DNA of 64,000 bases from Gibbula magus (GCA_936450465.1 OW388289.1:66958420-67022419), one strand, 5' to 3'; positions 11,371-24,479 are shown, counted from the first letter of the stretch. Notes: generated by a model from the sequence alone, not told the origin. Translations and numbers: made by a program.

Positions 11371-11652
11371 ATAGAGGACACTAAACGACATTCCTTTTAA
11401 AACCATTGTTATTAAACGAGTTAATGATTTGGTATGAAACAAGCGAAAGCGAGTTTGATACCAAATCATTCACGAGTTTAATAAAAATTGTATTATATGG
11501 ACGGGAGTTACTATTATGTGTATTAATTGCCCAGATATATTGCCGACAGTGTACTGAAACTAATTATATATATAAAACTTTCGCGAGTCATGTACCATTG
11601 TGATGGCGGTACGACCATTGTGACGTCACAATTGTACGATATTTTGACGTCA
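11371..11652. repeat. Palindrome plus CRE-site cluster, copy 2
   Basis: The arms at about 11,401-11,434 and 11,461-11,494 surround the same AAGCGAAAGCGAGTT loop as copy 1, with the same ATAGAGGACACTAAACGAC outer edge. CRE-like sites follow: TGATGGCG at 11601, TGACGTCA at 11621 and TGACGTCA at 11645 (spacing 20 and 24 bp, identical to copy 1). A reverse CCAAT box (GATTGGTT) lies downstream at about 11,832. The outer right arm is degraded. Confidence 0.7.
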
Positions 11653-11839
11653 TATTTGCAGCGGCATTACACTTTTTACTATAACAAAACGGCCAAACTG
11701 CTTTTTTTTATTCAAACAGTATTTATAATTGTATCATTTAAAATGATATTTTACACTATAAATATGAATAATGCGAGCAAAGAAATATCGTACGCGCGTG
11801 TCAAAGCTATCAGGTAAGATGACGACATGTTTGATTGGT

Positions 11840-14440
11840 TAAATGTGAATGGCGGACTCTGTGATAAAGTAACCAAATTATATTTGTGAAATAATATGTT
11901 ATAAAAGATGGATTAGAGGATCTGTCTTGATTGCATAATATTATCATTCTATCAAATCAACAAATTAATGGATTGTTTTGAGCTTTTTTGTCGCGTAGTT
12001 TTGGCATTTCGCTTCAGACAATTATACTTTTTTACATACTGGTAACTCTTCAGTTTAAATTGATGATATTGATATAATTATAACATGTAATATCACAGAT
12101 AGCAGTTTTATATAAGCGATAATTAGTCATGACATGCATTCAATTTGGTATTTGTGGAGGAGAAATAAACTCACGTGCACAAGAAACGTCACCATACAAA
12201 ATACAACATATTTAAACCCACGAGCGATACATACGACTGTAATAGATTACATAATGTATTCAGAAACCATCTAAATCAGAAATTCTGAAACGTTATCTTT
12301 TTTATTTCATAGAAACACAGATTTCAAGAAATCGTGTTACTAGACGAGATACAATGTAGGTGAGTCAAAAAGGGATTGTTTGGCTTATTTATGGCGTCCT
12401 ATAGTAACGATCCGTCAACAAATATAAATCCAAGAAGATTATTTATGTCGATAACATATTTTATTATTTAAATGTCTGAAGTTTGTGCATTATACACTTA
12501 AAAGCCAAACATTCAGGCTAAAATCCATTTTGAAATAGCGAATTCAGCATACCAGTTGTATTTGAACATACATAAGAAAATAAAAGTATAATTTTCTGAT
12601 GGATGACATTGTGAGTACTTATTTTACTAAACATGTGTCTATCAAATTCATTCAAAATCTATTTTCTTCGACAGCAGTAATTCGTTTTATACTCATGCGG
12701 GGAGGTTTCTTTTGCATGTGAGTAATATATCAAATTTCAGTGTATATACCGGTACGAATATAATCTTGGCGGTTTAAATAATCATAATTCATTAAGCTCA
12801 AACATATTTTATTCATTGCAGTTTAATGTTGCCAATACCTGAGAGGAAAACTATTCTAAAAAAATATATATATATATATATGCATGCTTGAACATTTATT
12901 CAATCCAGACCCTCTGTCAAAAAAAGGCACATAGAACATGTTATATTTCAAATTCAGTTCCCAGTTGGCATCCAATATTTCACGATGTATGACAAAAATG
13001 ATTATTGGTCTAGAGTTTTGCAATCACATTCAAGACTATATGTGTATTGTGAATTTTTGTGATAAGGATAAAGTGTCCCTCTCAAGACAACCTAAATCAG
13101 TTTTTAGAAATACAATCAACTAATCTGTCACCTAGAGAGAATGAGGAAAAGCGTCGCTGTAGATAAAATCTTAGAGAGTGTAATTTGAAAAGGGGACGTG
13201 GATCTCCAGATAAGGGATATTTACTATATATAAAGTACAACTCGTCAACTTGAGGTATCATTCATATTCGATATAACTTTTCAGAGAGCATTTGGGTACT
13301 TCTTGCACATGCTTTCCACAGAGTTTACTCCACTTAATATTTCGAACATAACGTATGTTACATATGGGCCACATTGTACGTTCTCGCAGAATCCATTGGC
13401 GGTTGAAGTTTGCAACACCGTTAACGTCGTGACCGAATTCCCAAACAATATGTGAACATGCACACAGATAAAGCAACTTCAATCATGTTGACAGTTTGCG
13501 CAGTTTGAACCAACATCACTGATTGCATAATAATGTTGATGAAACCCATCGGGCTTCTATATTTCAAGCCGACAAAGTGCTCGATATCAACTTAAGGAGG
13601 AAGAACCGATTGGAGTAATACCCCAGTCCACTCAGCATTTGACACACAGTAACTCGATATCTTAATTAAAACACAGATAACACGTAGGTACAAAGAACTA
13701 CCCCCTATATCACATACAGTACAGGAGCAAGGGCAGCCAAATTGTCGTTCTAAGGGTCCACTCAACATTACATGTAAGTCAAAAGTTACGATAATATTTG
13801 GTGACATTCCCAAAAGAACGCACGTACATATACAATTATGCATTTCCCGACAAATATGTCACCCCTAAGGTAACTCTAATAGCTCTTCAAACTAGGAAAT
13901 CGACCACAAAAACCTTTCCCGTGAACCTTACTCCGCAGTCGATATTCATTTGAACGATATGATTGGTCTGTTGGGTGGAACTACATGTATTAACATAGTA
14001 TCGGTAAACAAACACGCCGGCGTGGTGAAACGACAGGATATTTCAAAAACTGCTTCGCAATGAATTCAACACAGAGGGAAGCTTTGAAATGTGAACCACA
14101 GAGCCAGCTCAACGGACCAATCAAATCAAAGCAAAATCACAAGTAAAAGTCGGATTAATTTAAAAACCATATTAATTGGTTTCCCCGAGATATAGAGAGA
14201 TATCAAGACATCTTATGTATTTGACCACAAACAGAAACACCTGCCAACATTTCAAACACTTAAAACACCAAAGTTCATGATAAATAATGCGTCTAAATGT
14301 GCAGCTAATTATAACATTGCAAAAAAAGTTTATATGTTCTTTTAAGTCTGGTCCTCATGATATTTCTGTTAATGCAATATATTTGTGTGATTGATATATG
14401 TACTTTTCTGTCCTTTTTAAAAGAAAATTTAAAGAAAAAC
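11840..14440. other. No gene recognised; short AT microsatellite
   Basis: AT-rich sequence. An (AT)9 run occurs at 12,864-12,881. Open frames at 12.9-13.8 kb are short, lack recognisable motifs and lie on both strands of the same DNA, so I do not call them genes. Confidence 0.5.
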
Positions 14441-14449
14441 AGACTAAGA

Positions 14450-15150
14450 TATATATTTTCCATATATAGAATTTTTAGATATCTAACTGGATAATTTCAC
14501 AGATGACAATTACATAATTATGTTTTTGGCGATTTGACACACTTCATAAATTCATCTAGCGGTAGTTATAATCATCATTAATTAATGCGCATTAATGTAT
14601 AATTTAGCGCTATAATTTATGGCTTATTTTGATATACATGTAGTACCTATCTTATCAGTTATATCCTGTATACCTTCAGTTTTATAGTATATTAATTTAT
14701 GATTATATATGCCTATAATATACATCCTTTTAGTGTAATTTACATTACTTTACTTCCTAATATAATTACCCTTACCTATATTGATCTTACCCTTTGTAAT
14801 ATATAGTCTCTCAAAACCCTTTTGGATGGCATTTGTGCTTTTACATTTCGCAGTTTAACCGCTGCATTTTACCCCTGTTGTACAAATGGTGAGACTTGAA
14901 TAAACTATATTGTATTGTTTTGTATTGTATTAATTAATTAGGCTCCGCGGACAAGCTGTCTAGCGGTCTCGTCTGTACCTAATAACAGTCACGCCTCTAG
15001 AATTGTCTTCAAAGCGGATCGCGGATTGCGGCATTGTTAAAATGGGTAAATTAAAATCGGAAGTGCAAGTGTATATTGTCTCTATGTTATGCTCAATTGA
15101 TTCCGATATATAATGTACGTAGAGGTAATAATCTGACATTCTTGAGAAAA
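14450..15150 (-). mobile_element. Second copy of the TTAA MITE, reverse, itself interrupted
   Basis: Read on the minus strand, about 14,470-14,586 and 14,940-15,150 follow the interior of the 490-1186 element. Shared blocks include TTCTCAAGAATG, TATCGGAATCAATTGAGCATA, AATTAATGATGATTAT and CAATTGTCATCTG-like text. The terminal repeats are not preserved, so it is an old, eroded copy. It is split by a separate insertion at 14,587-14,928. Confidence 0.7.
14587..14928 (+). mobile_element. Probable LINE/SINE 3'-end insertion
   Basis: The insertion is bounded by ATTAATTAAT at 14,577-14,586 and again from 14,929, consistent with a target duplication in AT-rich DNA. It ends with TTGAATAAAC and a T-rich TTGTATTGT run, like a retroposon 3' end. 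There is no coding remnant. The family is not recognised. Confidence 0.45.
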
Positions 15151-15400
15151 ATACATTACACGTGAACTTTAACAACTTGGATCCTGTTTGTTATAATATG
15201 ACCTCTCATATTGTTCCATTATAAATCTGTGTAACACTAAACACGAGAAAAGTTTTGTATACTCAACTTCTAAAACATTTCAGATACATATTAGTAAATG
15301 TACATACGTCCGATGAACTGTTTGAAGATAGTATTTTGAAATTGCAATAACCTTCTTCACCTTTCCTATATCAGACCTTAATTCACAATTATATATTATT

Positions 15401-15616
15401 AGGTCTTCAAGACTACGTCTGGAAGACCTATTGTTATTATCCGTGTTCTTCATTAGGTCTTCAAGACTACGTCTGGAAGACCTATTGTTATTATCCGTGT
15501 TCTTCATTAGGTCTTCAAGACTACGTCTGGAAGACCTATTGTTATTATCCGTGTTCTTCATTAGGTCTTCAAGACTACGTCTGGAAGACCTATTGTTATT
15601 ATCCGTGTTCTTCATT
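15401..15616 (+). repeat. 54-bp hairpin minirepeat, 4 units
   Basis: Four units start at 15401, 15455, 15509 and 15563 (exact 54-bp period). Each contains inverted AGGTCTTC and GAAGACCT around a short loop, then TTGTTATTATCCGTG. Because 54 is divisible by three, both strands stay open and would yield repeated peptides such as MKNTDNNNRSSRRSLEDL; I regard these as spurious. The block precedes the first large tandem unit. Confidence 0.9.
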
Positions 15617-17042
15617 ATTATTATTATTATTTTTTGTACTTTTTTTGTCCAGAGCTTTCTGAAGTAACCACTTGGACGATTCACATGAAAATGTCAGGGA
15701 TGATAGCTTGTGACTCAACTTAGATTTTAACGAGTCACTTTTTGGATTTTCGACTTCTGTCGTGAGTTATCTCCCTTTGAAGTCAAAACTTTAAACCTTC
15801 ATAGCTCGAATACTAATCAATATATTTTCTTAAAACTTTCACCAAAATGTGCGCAACAACATTCCCCATCAAAAAGGTTAATGTCATTTTTTCGGCCGTA
15901 TATATAGATTTTGTGCTATTTCGAAAAAACTGAATTGTGTGTGAACTTTCGCAGTTTTTAGGGTACGCGTCTTTGAAAATCTTCTCCTAAATCAGGGAAA
16001 AACATACAGCTATATATGATAGCTCATTTGAAAGCTGAATACCTGCTCCATAGCTTGCTGTGAGCCGAATTTTGAATTTTGGCCTGTAATTTGAGTTATC
16101 TGCCCTTGAATATGGTCCTTTTTTAAATGTTCCTTTTTCGACTGCATGTTCAAAGGGGCATTTCTCTGTTAGAAATTAACTTATGTCAAAGTTATATATT
16201 GAAATCTCTTCATAATAACCAGCTTAACACTTCCATAACATATCATTATCATGTAAAAATTGATAGTTTAGGCACAATTTGGACATATTCCCAAAAATGT
16301 AAAATTTTGGGATTTTGAGACTTTTCGAGGGGTACTTTCTTTGTAGAATTTTCCATTGTAAACCACTAAAGATACAATTATGTTTTAATATATCATCGTG
16401 AAGTAGAGATGTCCTTTATTAAGGGGAATAAATTTCAAACATTTTTCTGTCATAGTTTATGTGTGACAAGTCATAGAAGATTACCATTTTTCAGAACTCG
16501 CCATTTTCAGCCATGTTTAAAGGATCATTTCTGCTTAACTTCTTACGCTATTGAAATTTTGCATACACCTGCGTATGCACAATTTCAAGAAGAACAACTT
16601 TTATGTTGAGCCCTTTCATCAAAAAGTTGATAGTTAAGCCTCGAACATCGCAAGCGATGTCTAGGGGTCCAAATTTAAGCATTTTTGAGTATTTTCTTGA
16701 CTATTCAGAACAGCATAACGCATTAATTATGTATGCAATCTAAATGATGATTACATCTTCTTAAGTGGAAATTAAAGCACAACATTTTCTATGTCACACC
16801 TTAGTATGGAAATATTAACCATTTTGTCTTAATCGTGAGAAATGTAATGTAGGGGTCCATTAATATGTGATTTTTCCGTTTTCAGAGGGGTACCTTCTTT
16901 GAAGATTTTTTGTAAAAAAACTACTGAAGATAGAGACATGTTATTTTAAAGCAGAGAAACAGATGTATAACCCTAAGTCCAACATGGAGTTCAAGGTCAA
17001 GCAGAAGTCTTGAAGACCTAAGTATTGCCTTGGCAATCCTAG
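15617..17042 (+). repeat. 1.44-kb tandem unit A
   Basis: First of six head-to-tail units. It begins with an (ATT)n run and TTTTTTGTAC...TTGTCCAGAGC, and ends with GAAGTCTTGAAGACCTAAG, the hairpin TTGCCTTGGCAA and TCCTAG. No long reading frame or known domain is seen. It shares with unit F variants that units C-E lack, for example GTGCTATTTCG and GAGCCGAATTTTG. Confidence 0.9.
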
Positions 17043-18525
17043 TTAGGTCTTCAAGACGTAAGTCATGAAGACGTATTGTTATTATCCGTGTTCTTCATTA
17101 TTATGATTTGTACTTTTTTTGTCCAGAGCTTTTTGAAGTAACCACTGGGCCGATTCGCATGAAATTTTCAGGGATGATAGCCCGTGACTCAACTTAGAAA
17201 ATAACGAGTCACTTTTTGGATTTTCGACTTCTTTCTCGAGTTATCTACCTTAGAAGTCAAAACTTTAAACCTTCATAGCTCGAATACTAATCAATATATT
17301 TTCTTCAAACTTTCACCAAAATGTGCGCAACAACATTCCCCACAAAAAAAGTTAGTGACATTTTTTCGGCCGTATATATAGATTTTTTGCTATTTCGAAA
17401 AAACTAAATTTTGTGTGAACTTTCGCGGTCTTTAGGGTACGCGTCTAAGAAAACCTTCTCGTCCTTCAGTTTTATGAGTACATATACATATGATGGCTTA
17501 TTTTAAAGATAAATGAATTCTTCAGAGGGTTGTAGTTGTCGATTTTTTAATTTCATCCTAGAATTGTAATAATCTATCATTGAACATGGTCATTTTTTAA
17601 AAGACCGAATTTCGGCCTCATTTTTAAAGGAGCAGAACTCTGTAACAAATGATGATATGTCAAAGATAATTATTGTCATCTGACCCAAATACGTTACTTA
17701 ACATTTCCATAACAGATCGATATCATGTAAAAGTCGATAGTTAGGCCACAATTATCGCATTTGTCAAAATGTATGAATTTTCGTGATTTTGAGGACTTTT
17801 GAGGGGCATATTTTTCGAAGAATTTTAGATCTTAAACCACTGAAGATAAAAACATCTTTAATAGCTTATGTTAAAGGATGGATATCATTTTACTAAGGTC
17901 AACAATTTTCCAGCCTCTGTTTGTCATACCTTACGTTTGACAAGTCATAGAACTTTGTCATTTTTCGAAAATCGCCATTTTCAGCAAAGTTCAAAGGATC
18001 ATAACTGCTTAACTAATCAGGATAATTAAATTATAGTTACATATGCGGATGCACAAATTCAAGAACAATAACTTTTCTGCTGAACTCTTTCATCAAAAAG
18101 TTGATAGTTAAGCTATGAACATCGTAATCGTTGTCTAGGGGTCAACATTTAAGCAATTAAGAGTATTTTCTTGAATATTCAGAAAAAGATAACGCATTAA
18201 TTATGTATGCAATCTAAATGATGATTACATCTACTTAAGTGGAAATTAAACCACAATATTTTGTATGTTGTAACTTAGTATGAAAATATTAACCATTTTG
18301 TCTTAATCGTGAGAAAGGTCATGTAGGGGTCCATTAATAAGCTATTGTTCCATTTTCAAAGGGTCATTGTCTTTGGGGAATTTTTGTAAAATAACTACTG
18401 AAGATAGAGACATGTTTGATAGCTCATTTTAAAGCAGAATAACTGGCGAATAACCGAGAGTCCAACATGGAGTTCAAGGTCAAGCAGAAGTCTTGAAGAC
18501 CTAAGTATTGCCTTGGCAATCCTAG
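17043..18525 (+). repeat. 1.44-kb tandem unit B (diverged)
   Basis: Same order of blocks as unit A but clearly more diverged in the middle (about 17,460-18,100). It starts with one hairpin minirepeat (AGGTCTTCAAGACG...GAAGACG) at 17,045 and ends with the TTGCCTTGGCAA hairpin and CTAG at 18,522-18,525. There is no coding capacity. Confidence 0.9.
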
Positions 18526-20171
18526 TTAGGTCTTCAAGACGTATGTCTGGAAGACCTATTGTTATTATCCGGTTTTTAGGTCTTCAAGACGAAAGTCAGA
18601 AGACCTATTGTTATTATCCTGGTTTTTCTTATTAGGTCTTCAAGACGAAAGTCAGAAGACCTATTGTTATTATCCGTGTTCTTCATTATTAGGTCTTCAA
18701 GACGAATGTCTGGAAGACCTATTGTTATTATCCGGTTTTTTTTCTTATTATTATTTGTACGTTTTTTGTGGCACGGATTCTGAAGTAACGGCTGAACCGA
18801 TTTGCATGAAATTTTCAGGAATGATAGCCTGTAACAAAAACTAGCCTTGTACGTCGGCCGAATTTTGATTTTCGACTTCTGTCTTGAGTTATCTCCCCTT
18901 GAAGTCAAAACTTTAAACCTTAATATCTCGAAATCTAATCAAGATATTTTCATAAAACTTTCACCAAAATGTGGGCAACAACATTCCCTATCGATCAGGA
19001 CTATAGCGGTTTTCGGCCGTGTGAATAATTTTTTTGCTATTTCGAAAAAACTGAAAATGTTGTCAACTTTCGCGGTTTTAAGGGTACGCGTCTTCAACAA
19101 TCTTCTCCTAAATCACGGCAATACATACAGCTATGTGTGATAGCTCATCTGAAAGCTAAATGAATGGATGACAACATGATCTTTCCCGAATTTTGAATTT
19201 CGTCCTCCAATTTCAGGAATATGCCCTTGAATATGGGCCTTTTTGAAAAAGGCGTTTTTCGGATGGATGTTCAAAGGGGCATAACTCTGTTACAAATGAA
19301 TTTATGTCAAAGTCACTTATTGCTATCTCTTTCATATAACTAGTTAAACAATTCCACAACATATCATTGTCATGTAAAAGTTGATAGTATCGACACAATT
19401 TGGACGTATTTCCAAAAATATAAATTTTTGGGATTTTGAGACTTTTCGAGGGGTACTTTCTTTGTAGAATTTTCCATTGTAAACCACTGAAGATACAATT
19501 ATGTTAAATATATCATCGTGAAGTAGAGATGTCCTTTATTAAGGTAAATAAATTTCAAACATTTTTCTGTCATAGTTTATGTGTGACAAGTCATAGAAGA
19601 TTGCCATTTTTCAGAACTCGCCATTTTCAGCCATGTTTAAAGGATCATTACTGCTTAACTTCTTACGCTATTGGAATTGTGCATACACCTACTTATGCAC
19701 AATTTCAAGAAGAACAACTTTTATGTTGACCGCTTTCATCAAAAAGTTGATAGTTAAGCCTCGAACATCGCAAACGATGTCTAGGGGTCCAAATTTAAGC
19801 ATTTTTGAGTATTTTCTTGAATATTCAGAACAGCATAACGCATTAATTATGTATGCAATCTAAATGATGATTGCATCTTCTTAAGTGGAAATTAAAGCAC
19901 AACACTTTCTATGTTACACCTTAGTATGGAAATATTAACCATTTTGTCTTAATCGTGAGAAATGTAATGTAGGGGTCCATTAATATGTGATTTTTCCGTT
20001 TTCAGAGGGGTACCTTCTTTGGAGAATTTTTGTAAAAAAACTACTGAAGATAGAGACATGTTTGATAGCTCATTTTAAAGCGGAGAAACAGACGAATAAC
20101 CCTAAGTCCAACATGGAGTTCTAGGTCAAGCAGAAGTCTTGAAGACCTAAGTATTGACGCGTCAATCCTAG
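18526..20171 (+). repeat. 1.44-kb tandem unit C with four 5' hairpin minirepeats
   Basis: The unit is preceded by four AGGTCTTC...GAAGACCT hairpin minirepeats starting at 18,528, 18,578, 18,634 and 18,691 (periods 50, 56 and 57), then the usual unit body. It ends with a changed hairpin TTGACGCGTCAA and CTAG at 20,168-20,171. The stem sequence differs from units A and B but pairing is kept. No gene is recognised. Confidence 0.9.
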
Positions 20172-21610
20172 TTATTATTATTATTATTATTTTTTGTACT
20201 TTTTTTGTCCAGAGCTTTCTGAAGTAACCACTGGGCCGATTCGCATGAAATTTTCAGGGATGATAGCCTGTGACTCAACTTAGATTTTAACGTGTCACTT
20301 TTTGGATTTTCGACTTCTTTCGTGAGTTATCTCCCTTTGAAGTCAAAACTTTTAACCTTCATAGCTCGAATACTAATCAATATATTTTCTTAAAACTTTC
20401 ACCAAAATGTGCGCAACAACATTCCCCATCAAAAAGGTTAATGTCATTTTTTCGGCCGTATATATAGATTTTTTGCTATTTCGAAAAAACTGAATTGTGT
20501 GTGAACTTTCGCGGTTTTTAGGGTACGCGTATTTGAAAATCTTCTCCTAAATCAGGGAAATACATACAGCTATATATGATAGTTCATTTGAAAGCTGAAT
20601 ACCTGCTCCATAGCGTGCTGTGGGCCGAATTTTGAATTTTGCCCTGTAATTTGAGTTATCTGCCCTTGAATATGGTCCTTTTTTAAATGTTGCTTTTTCG
20701 ACTGCATGTTCAAAGGGGCATCACTCTGTTAGAAATTAACTTATGTCAAAGTTATATATTGCAATATCTTTATAATAACCAGCTCTACACTTCCATAACA
20801 TATCATTATCATGTAAAGATTTATAGTTTTGGCACAATTTGGACATATTCCCAAAAAAGTAAAATTTTGTGATTTTGAGACTTTTCGAGGGGTACTTTCT
20901 TTGAAGAATTTTCGATTTAAAACCACTGAAGATACAATTATGTTTAATATATCATTGTAAAGTAGAGATGTCCTTTATTAAGGGGAATAAATTTCATACA
21001 TTTTTCTGTCATAGTTTATGTGTGACAAGTCATAGAAAATTGTCATTTTTCGAAAATCGCCATTTTCAGCAAAGTTCAAAGGATCATAACTGCTTAACCA
21101 ATTGAGATAACTTCATTGTATTTACACCCCCGGATGCACAATTTCAAGAACAACAACTTTTTTGTTGAACCCTTTCATCAAAAAGTTGGTAGTTAAGCTC
21201 CGAACATCGCAAGTGATGACTAGGGGTCCAAATTTAAGCATTTTTGAGTATTTTCTTGAATATTCAGAACAGCATAACGCATTTATTATGTATGCAATCT
21301 AACTGATGATAACATCTTCTTAAGTGGAAATTAAAGCACAACATTTTCTATGTTGCACCTTAGTATGGAAATATTAACCATTTTGTCTTAATCGTGAGAA
21401 ATGTAATGTAGGGGTCCATTAATATGTGATTTTTCCGTTTTCAGAGGGGTACCTTCTTTGGAGATTTTTTGTAAAAAAACTACTGAAGATAGAGACATGT
21501 TTGATAGCTCATTTTAAAGCGGAGAAACAGACGAATAACCCTGAGTCCAACATGGAGTTCTAGGTCAAGTAGAAGTCTTGAAGACCTAAGTATTGACGTG
21601 TCAATCCTAG
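20172..21610 (+). repeat. 1.44-kb tandem unit D
   Basis: 1,439 bp, joined directly to unit C through an (ATT)n run without a hairpin minirepeat. It ends in the hairpin TTGACGTGTCAA (one G-T pair relative to unit C) and TCCTAG. No coding capacity is seen; short frames recur at the same place in every unit and simply reflect the repeat. Confidence 0.9.
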
Positions 21611-23046
21611 TTATTATTATTATTATTTTTTGTACTTTTTTTGTCCAGAGCTTTCTGAAGTAACCACTGGCCCTATTCGCATGAAATTTTCAGGGATGAT
21701 AGCCTGTGACTCAACTTAGATTTTAACGAGTCACTTTTTGGATTTTCGACTTCTTTCGTGAGTTATCTCCCTTTGAAGTCAAAACTTTACACCTTCATAG
21801 CTCGAATACTAATCAATATATTTTCTTAAAACTTTCACCAAAATGTGCGCAACAACATTCCCTATCAAAAAGGTTAATGTCATTTTTTCGGCCGTATATA
21901 TAGATTTTTTGCTATTTCGAAAAAACTGAATTTTGTGTGAACTTTCACAGTTTTTAGGGTACGCGTCTTTGAAAATCTTCTCCTAAATCAGGGAAATACA
22001 TACAGCTATATATGATAGCTCATATGAAAGCTGAATACCTGCTCCATAGCGTGCTGTGGGCCGAATTTTGAATTTTGGCCTGTAATTTTAGTTATCTGCC
22101 CTTGAATATGGTCATTTTTTAAATGTTTCTTTTTCGACTGCATGTTCAAAGGGGCATAACTCTGTTAGAAAATAACTTATGTCAAAGTTATATATTGCAA
22201 TCTCTTTATAATAACCAGCTAAACACTTCCATAACATATCATTATCATGTAAAAACTGATAGTTTTGGCACAATTTGGACATATTCCCAAAAAAGTAAAA
22301 TTTAGTGATTTTGAGACTTTTCACGGGGTACTTTCTTTGTAGAATTTTCGATTGTAAACCACTAAAGATACAATTATGTTTAATATATCACTGTGAAGTA
22401 CAGATGTCCTTTATTAAGCTGAATAAATGTCAAAGATTTTTCTGTCATAGTTTATGTGTGACAAGTCATAGAAGATAGCCATTTTTTCAGAAATCGCAAT
22501 TTTCAGCCATGTTTAAAGGATATTAACTGCCTTACTAATTAACATAATGAAATTGTATTTACACCTTCGGATGCACAAATGCAAGAACAACAACTTTTTT
22601 GTTGAACCCTTTCATCAAAAAGTTGATAGTTAAGCTCCGAACATCGCAAACGTTGTCTATGGGTCAAAATTTCAGCATTTTTGTGTATTTTCTTGAATAT
22701 TCAGAAAAATATAACGCATTACTCACGTATGCAATCTAAATGATGGTTACATCTACTTAAGTGGAAATTAAAGCATAACTTTTTCTTTGTTACACCCTAG
22801 GATGAAAAAATTATACATTTTGTGGTAATCATGAGAAAGATCATGTAGGGGTCCATTAATAAGCGATGCTTCAATTTTCAGGGGTATTGTCTTTGGAGAA
22901 TTTTTGTAAAAAAAACTACTGAAGATAGAGACATGTTTGATAGCTCATTTTAAAGCAGATAAACTGGTGAATAACCCTAAGTCCAACATGGAGGTCAAGG
23001 TCAAGCAGAAGTCTTGAAGACCTAAGTATTGCCTTGGCAATCCTAG
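21611..23046 (+). repeat. 1.44-kb tandem unit E
   Basis: 1,436 bp with the same layout, ending with TTGCCTTGGCAA and CTAG at 23,043-23,046. The last third (about 22,480-22,900) resembles unit B more than D. That mosaic pattern suggests recombination between units. Confidence 0.85.
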
Positions 23047-24479
23047 TTATTATTATTATTTTTTGTACTTTTCTTGTCCAGAGGTTTCCAAAGTAACCAC
23101 TAGGCCGATACGCATGAAATTTTCAGGGATGATAGTCTTTGGCTAATTCTGGAAACAGACGAGCCACTTTTTGGATTTTCGACTTCTGTCGTGAGTTATC
23201 TCCCTTTGAAGTCAAAACTTTAAACCTTCATAGCTCGAATACTAATCAATATATTTTCTTAAAACTTTCACCAAAATTTGCGCAACAACATTCCCCATCA
23301 AAAAGGTTAATGTCATTTTTTCGGCCGTATATATAGATTTTGTGCTATTTCGAAAAAACTGAATTGTGTGTGAACTTTCGCAGTTTTTAGGGTACGCGTC
23401 TTTGAAAATCTTCTCCTAAATCAGGGAAAAACATACAGCTATATATGATAGCTCATTTGAAAGCTGAATACCTGCTCCATAGCTTGCTGTGAGCCGAATT
23501 TTGAATTTTGGCCTGTAATTTGAGTTATCTGCCCTTGAATATGGTCCTTTTTTAAATGTTCCTTTTTCGACTGCATGTTCAAAGGGGCATAACTCTGTTA
23601 GAAATTAACTTATGTCAAAGTTATATATTGCAATCTCTTCATAATAACCAGCTTAACACTTCCATAACATATCATTATCATGTAAAAATTTATAGTTTAG
23701 GCACAATTTGGACATATTCCCAAAAATGTAAAATTTTGGGATTTTGAGACTTTTCGAGGGGTACTTTCTTTGTAGAGTTTTCCATTGTAAACCACTAAAG
23801 ATACAATTATGTTTAATATATCATCGTGAAGTAGAGATGTCCTTTATTAAGGGGAATAAATTTCAAACATTTTTCTGTCATAGTTTATGTGTGACAAGTC
23901 ATAGAAGATTACCATTTTTCAGAACTCGCCATTTTCAGCCATGTTTAAAGGATCATTTCTGCTTAACTTCTTATGCTATTGAAATTTTGCATACACCTGC
24001 GTATGCACAATTTCAAGAAGAAAATTTTTTATGTTGAGCCCTTTCATCAAAAAGTTGATAGTTAAGCCTCGAACATCGCAAGCGATGTCTAGGGGTCCAA
24101 ATTTAAGCATTTTTGAGTATTTTCTTGACTATTCAGAACAGCATAACGCATTAATTATGTATGCAATCTAAATGATGATTACATCTTCTTAAGTGGAAAT
24201 TAAAGCACAACATTTTCTATGTTACACCTTAGTATGGAAATATTAACCATTTTGTCTTAATCGTGAGAAATGTAATGTAGGGGTCCATTAATATGTGATT
24301 TTTCCGTTTTCAGAGGGGTACCTTCTTTGAAGATTTTTTGTAAAAAAACTACTGAAGATAGAGACATGTTTGATAGCTCATTTTAAAGCAGAGAAACAGA
24401 TGTATAACCCTGAGTCCAACATGGAGTTCAAGGTCAAGCAGAAGTCTTGAAGACCTAAGTATTGCCTGGGCAATCCTAG
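23047..24479 (+). repeat. 1.44-kb tandem unit F
   Basis: 1,433 bp, ending with TTGCCTGGGCAA and CTAG at 24,476-24,479. Apart from the first ~120 bp it follows unit A almost base for base, including AAAAACATACAGC and TTGCATACACCTGCGTATGC, which separate A and F from C-E. Its trailing (ATT)n merges with the A/T-rich tail of the minus-strand LINE that follows. Confidence 0.9.

Noticed and set aside
15280..15684. Minus-strand 134-residue frame with repeated MKNTDNNNRSSRRSLEDL
   Set aside because: It is produced by the 54-bp hairpin repeat, which is open on both strands; there is no domain and the other strand gives an equally repetitive frame.
22112..22324. Small frames recurring in each 1.44-kb unit (FRLHVQRGITLLEINL and similar)
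   Set aside because: They appear at the same offset in each unit with frame-changing differences between units, so coding constraint is not evident.
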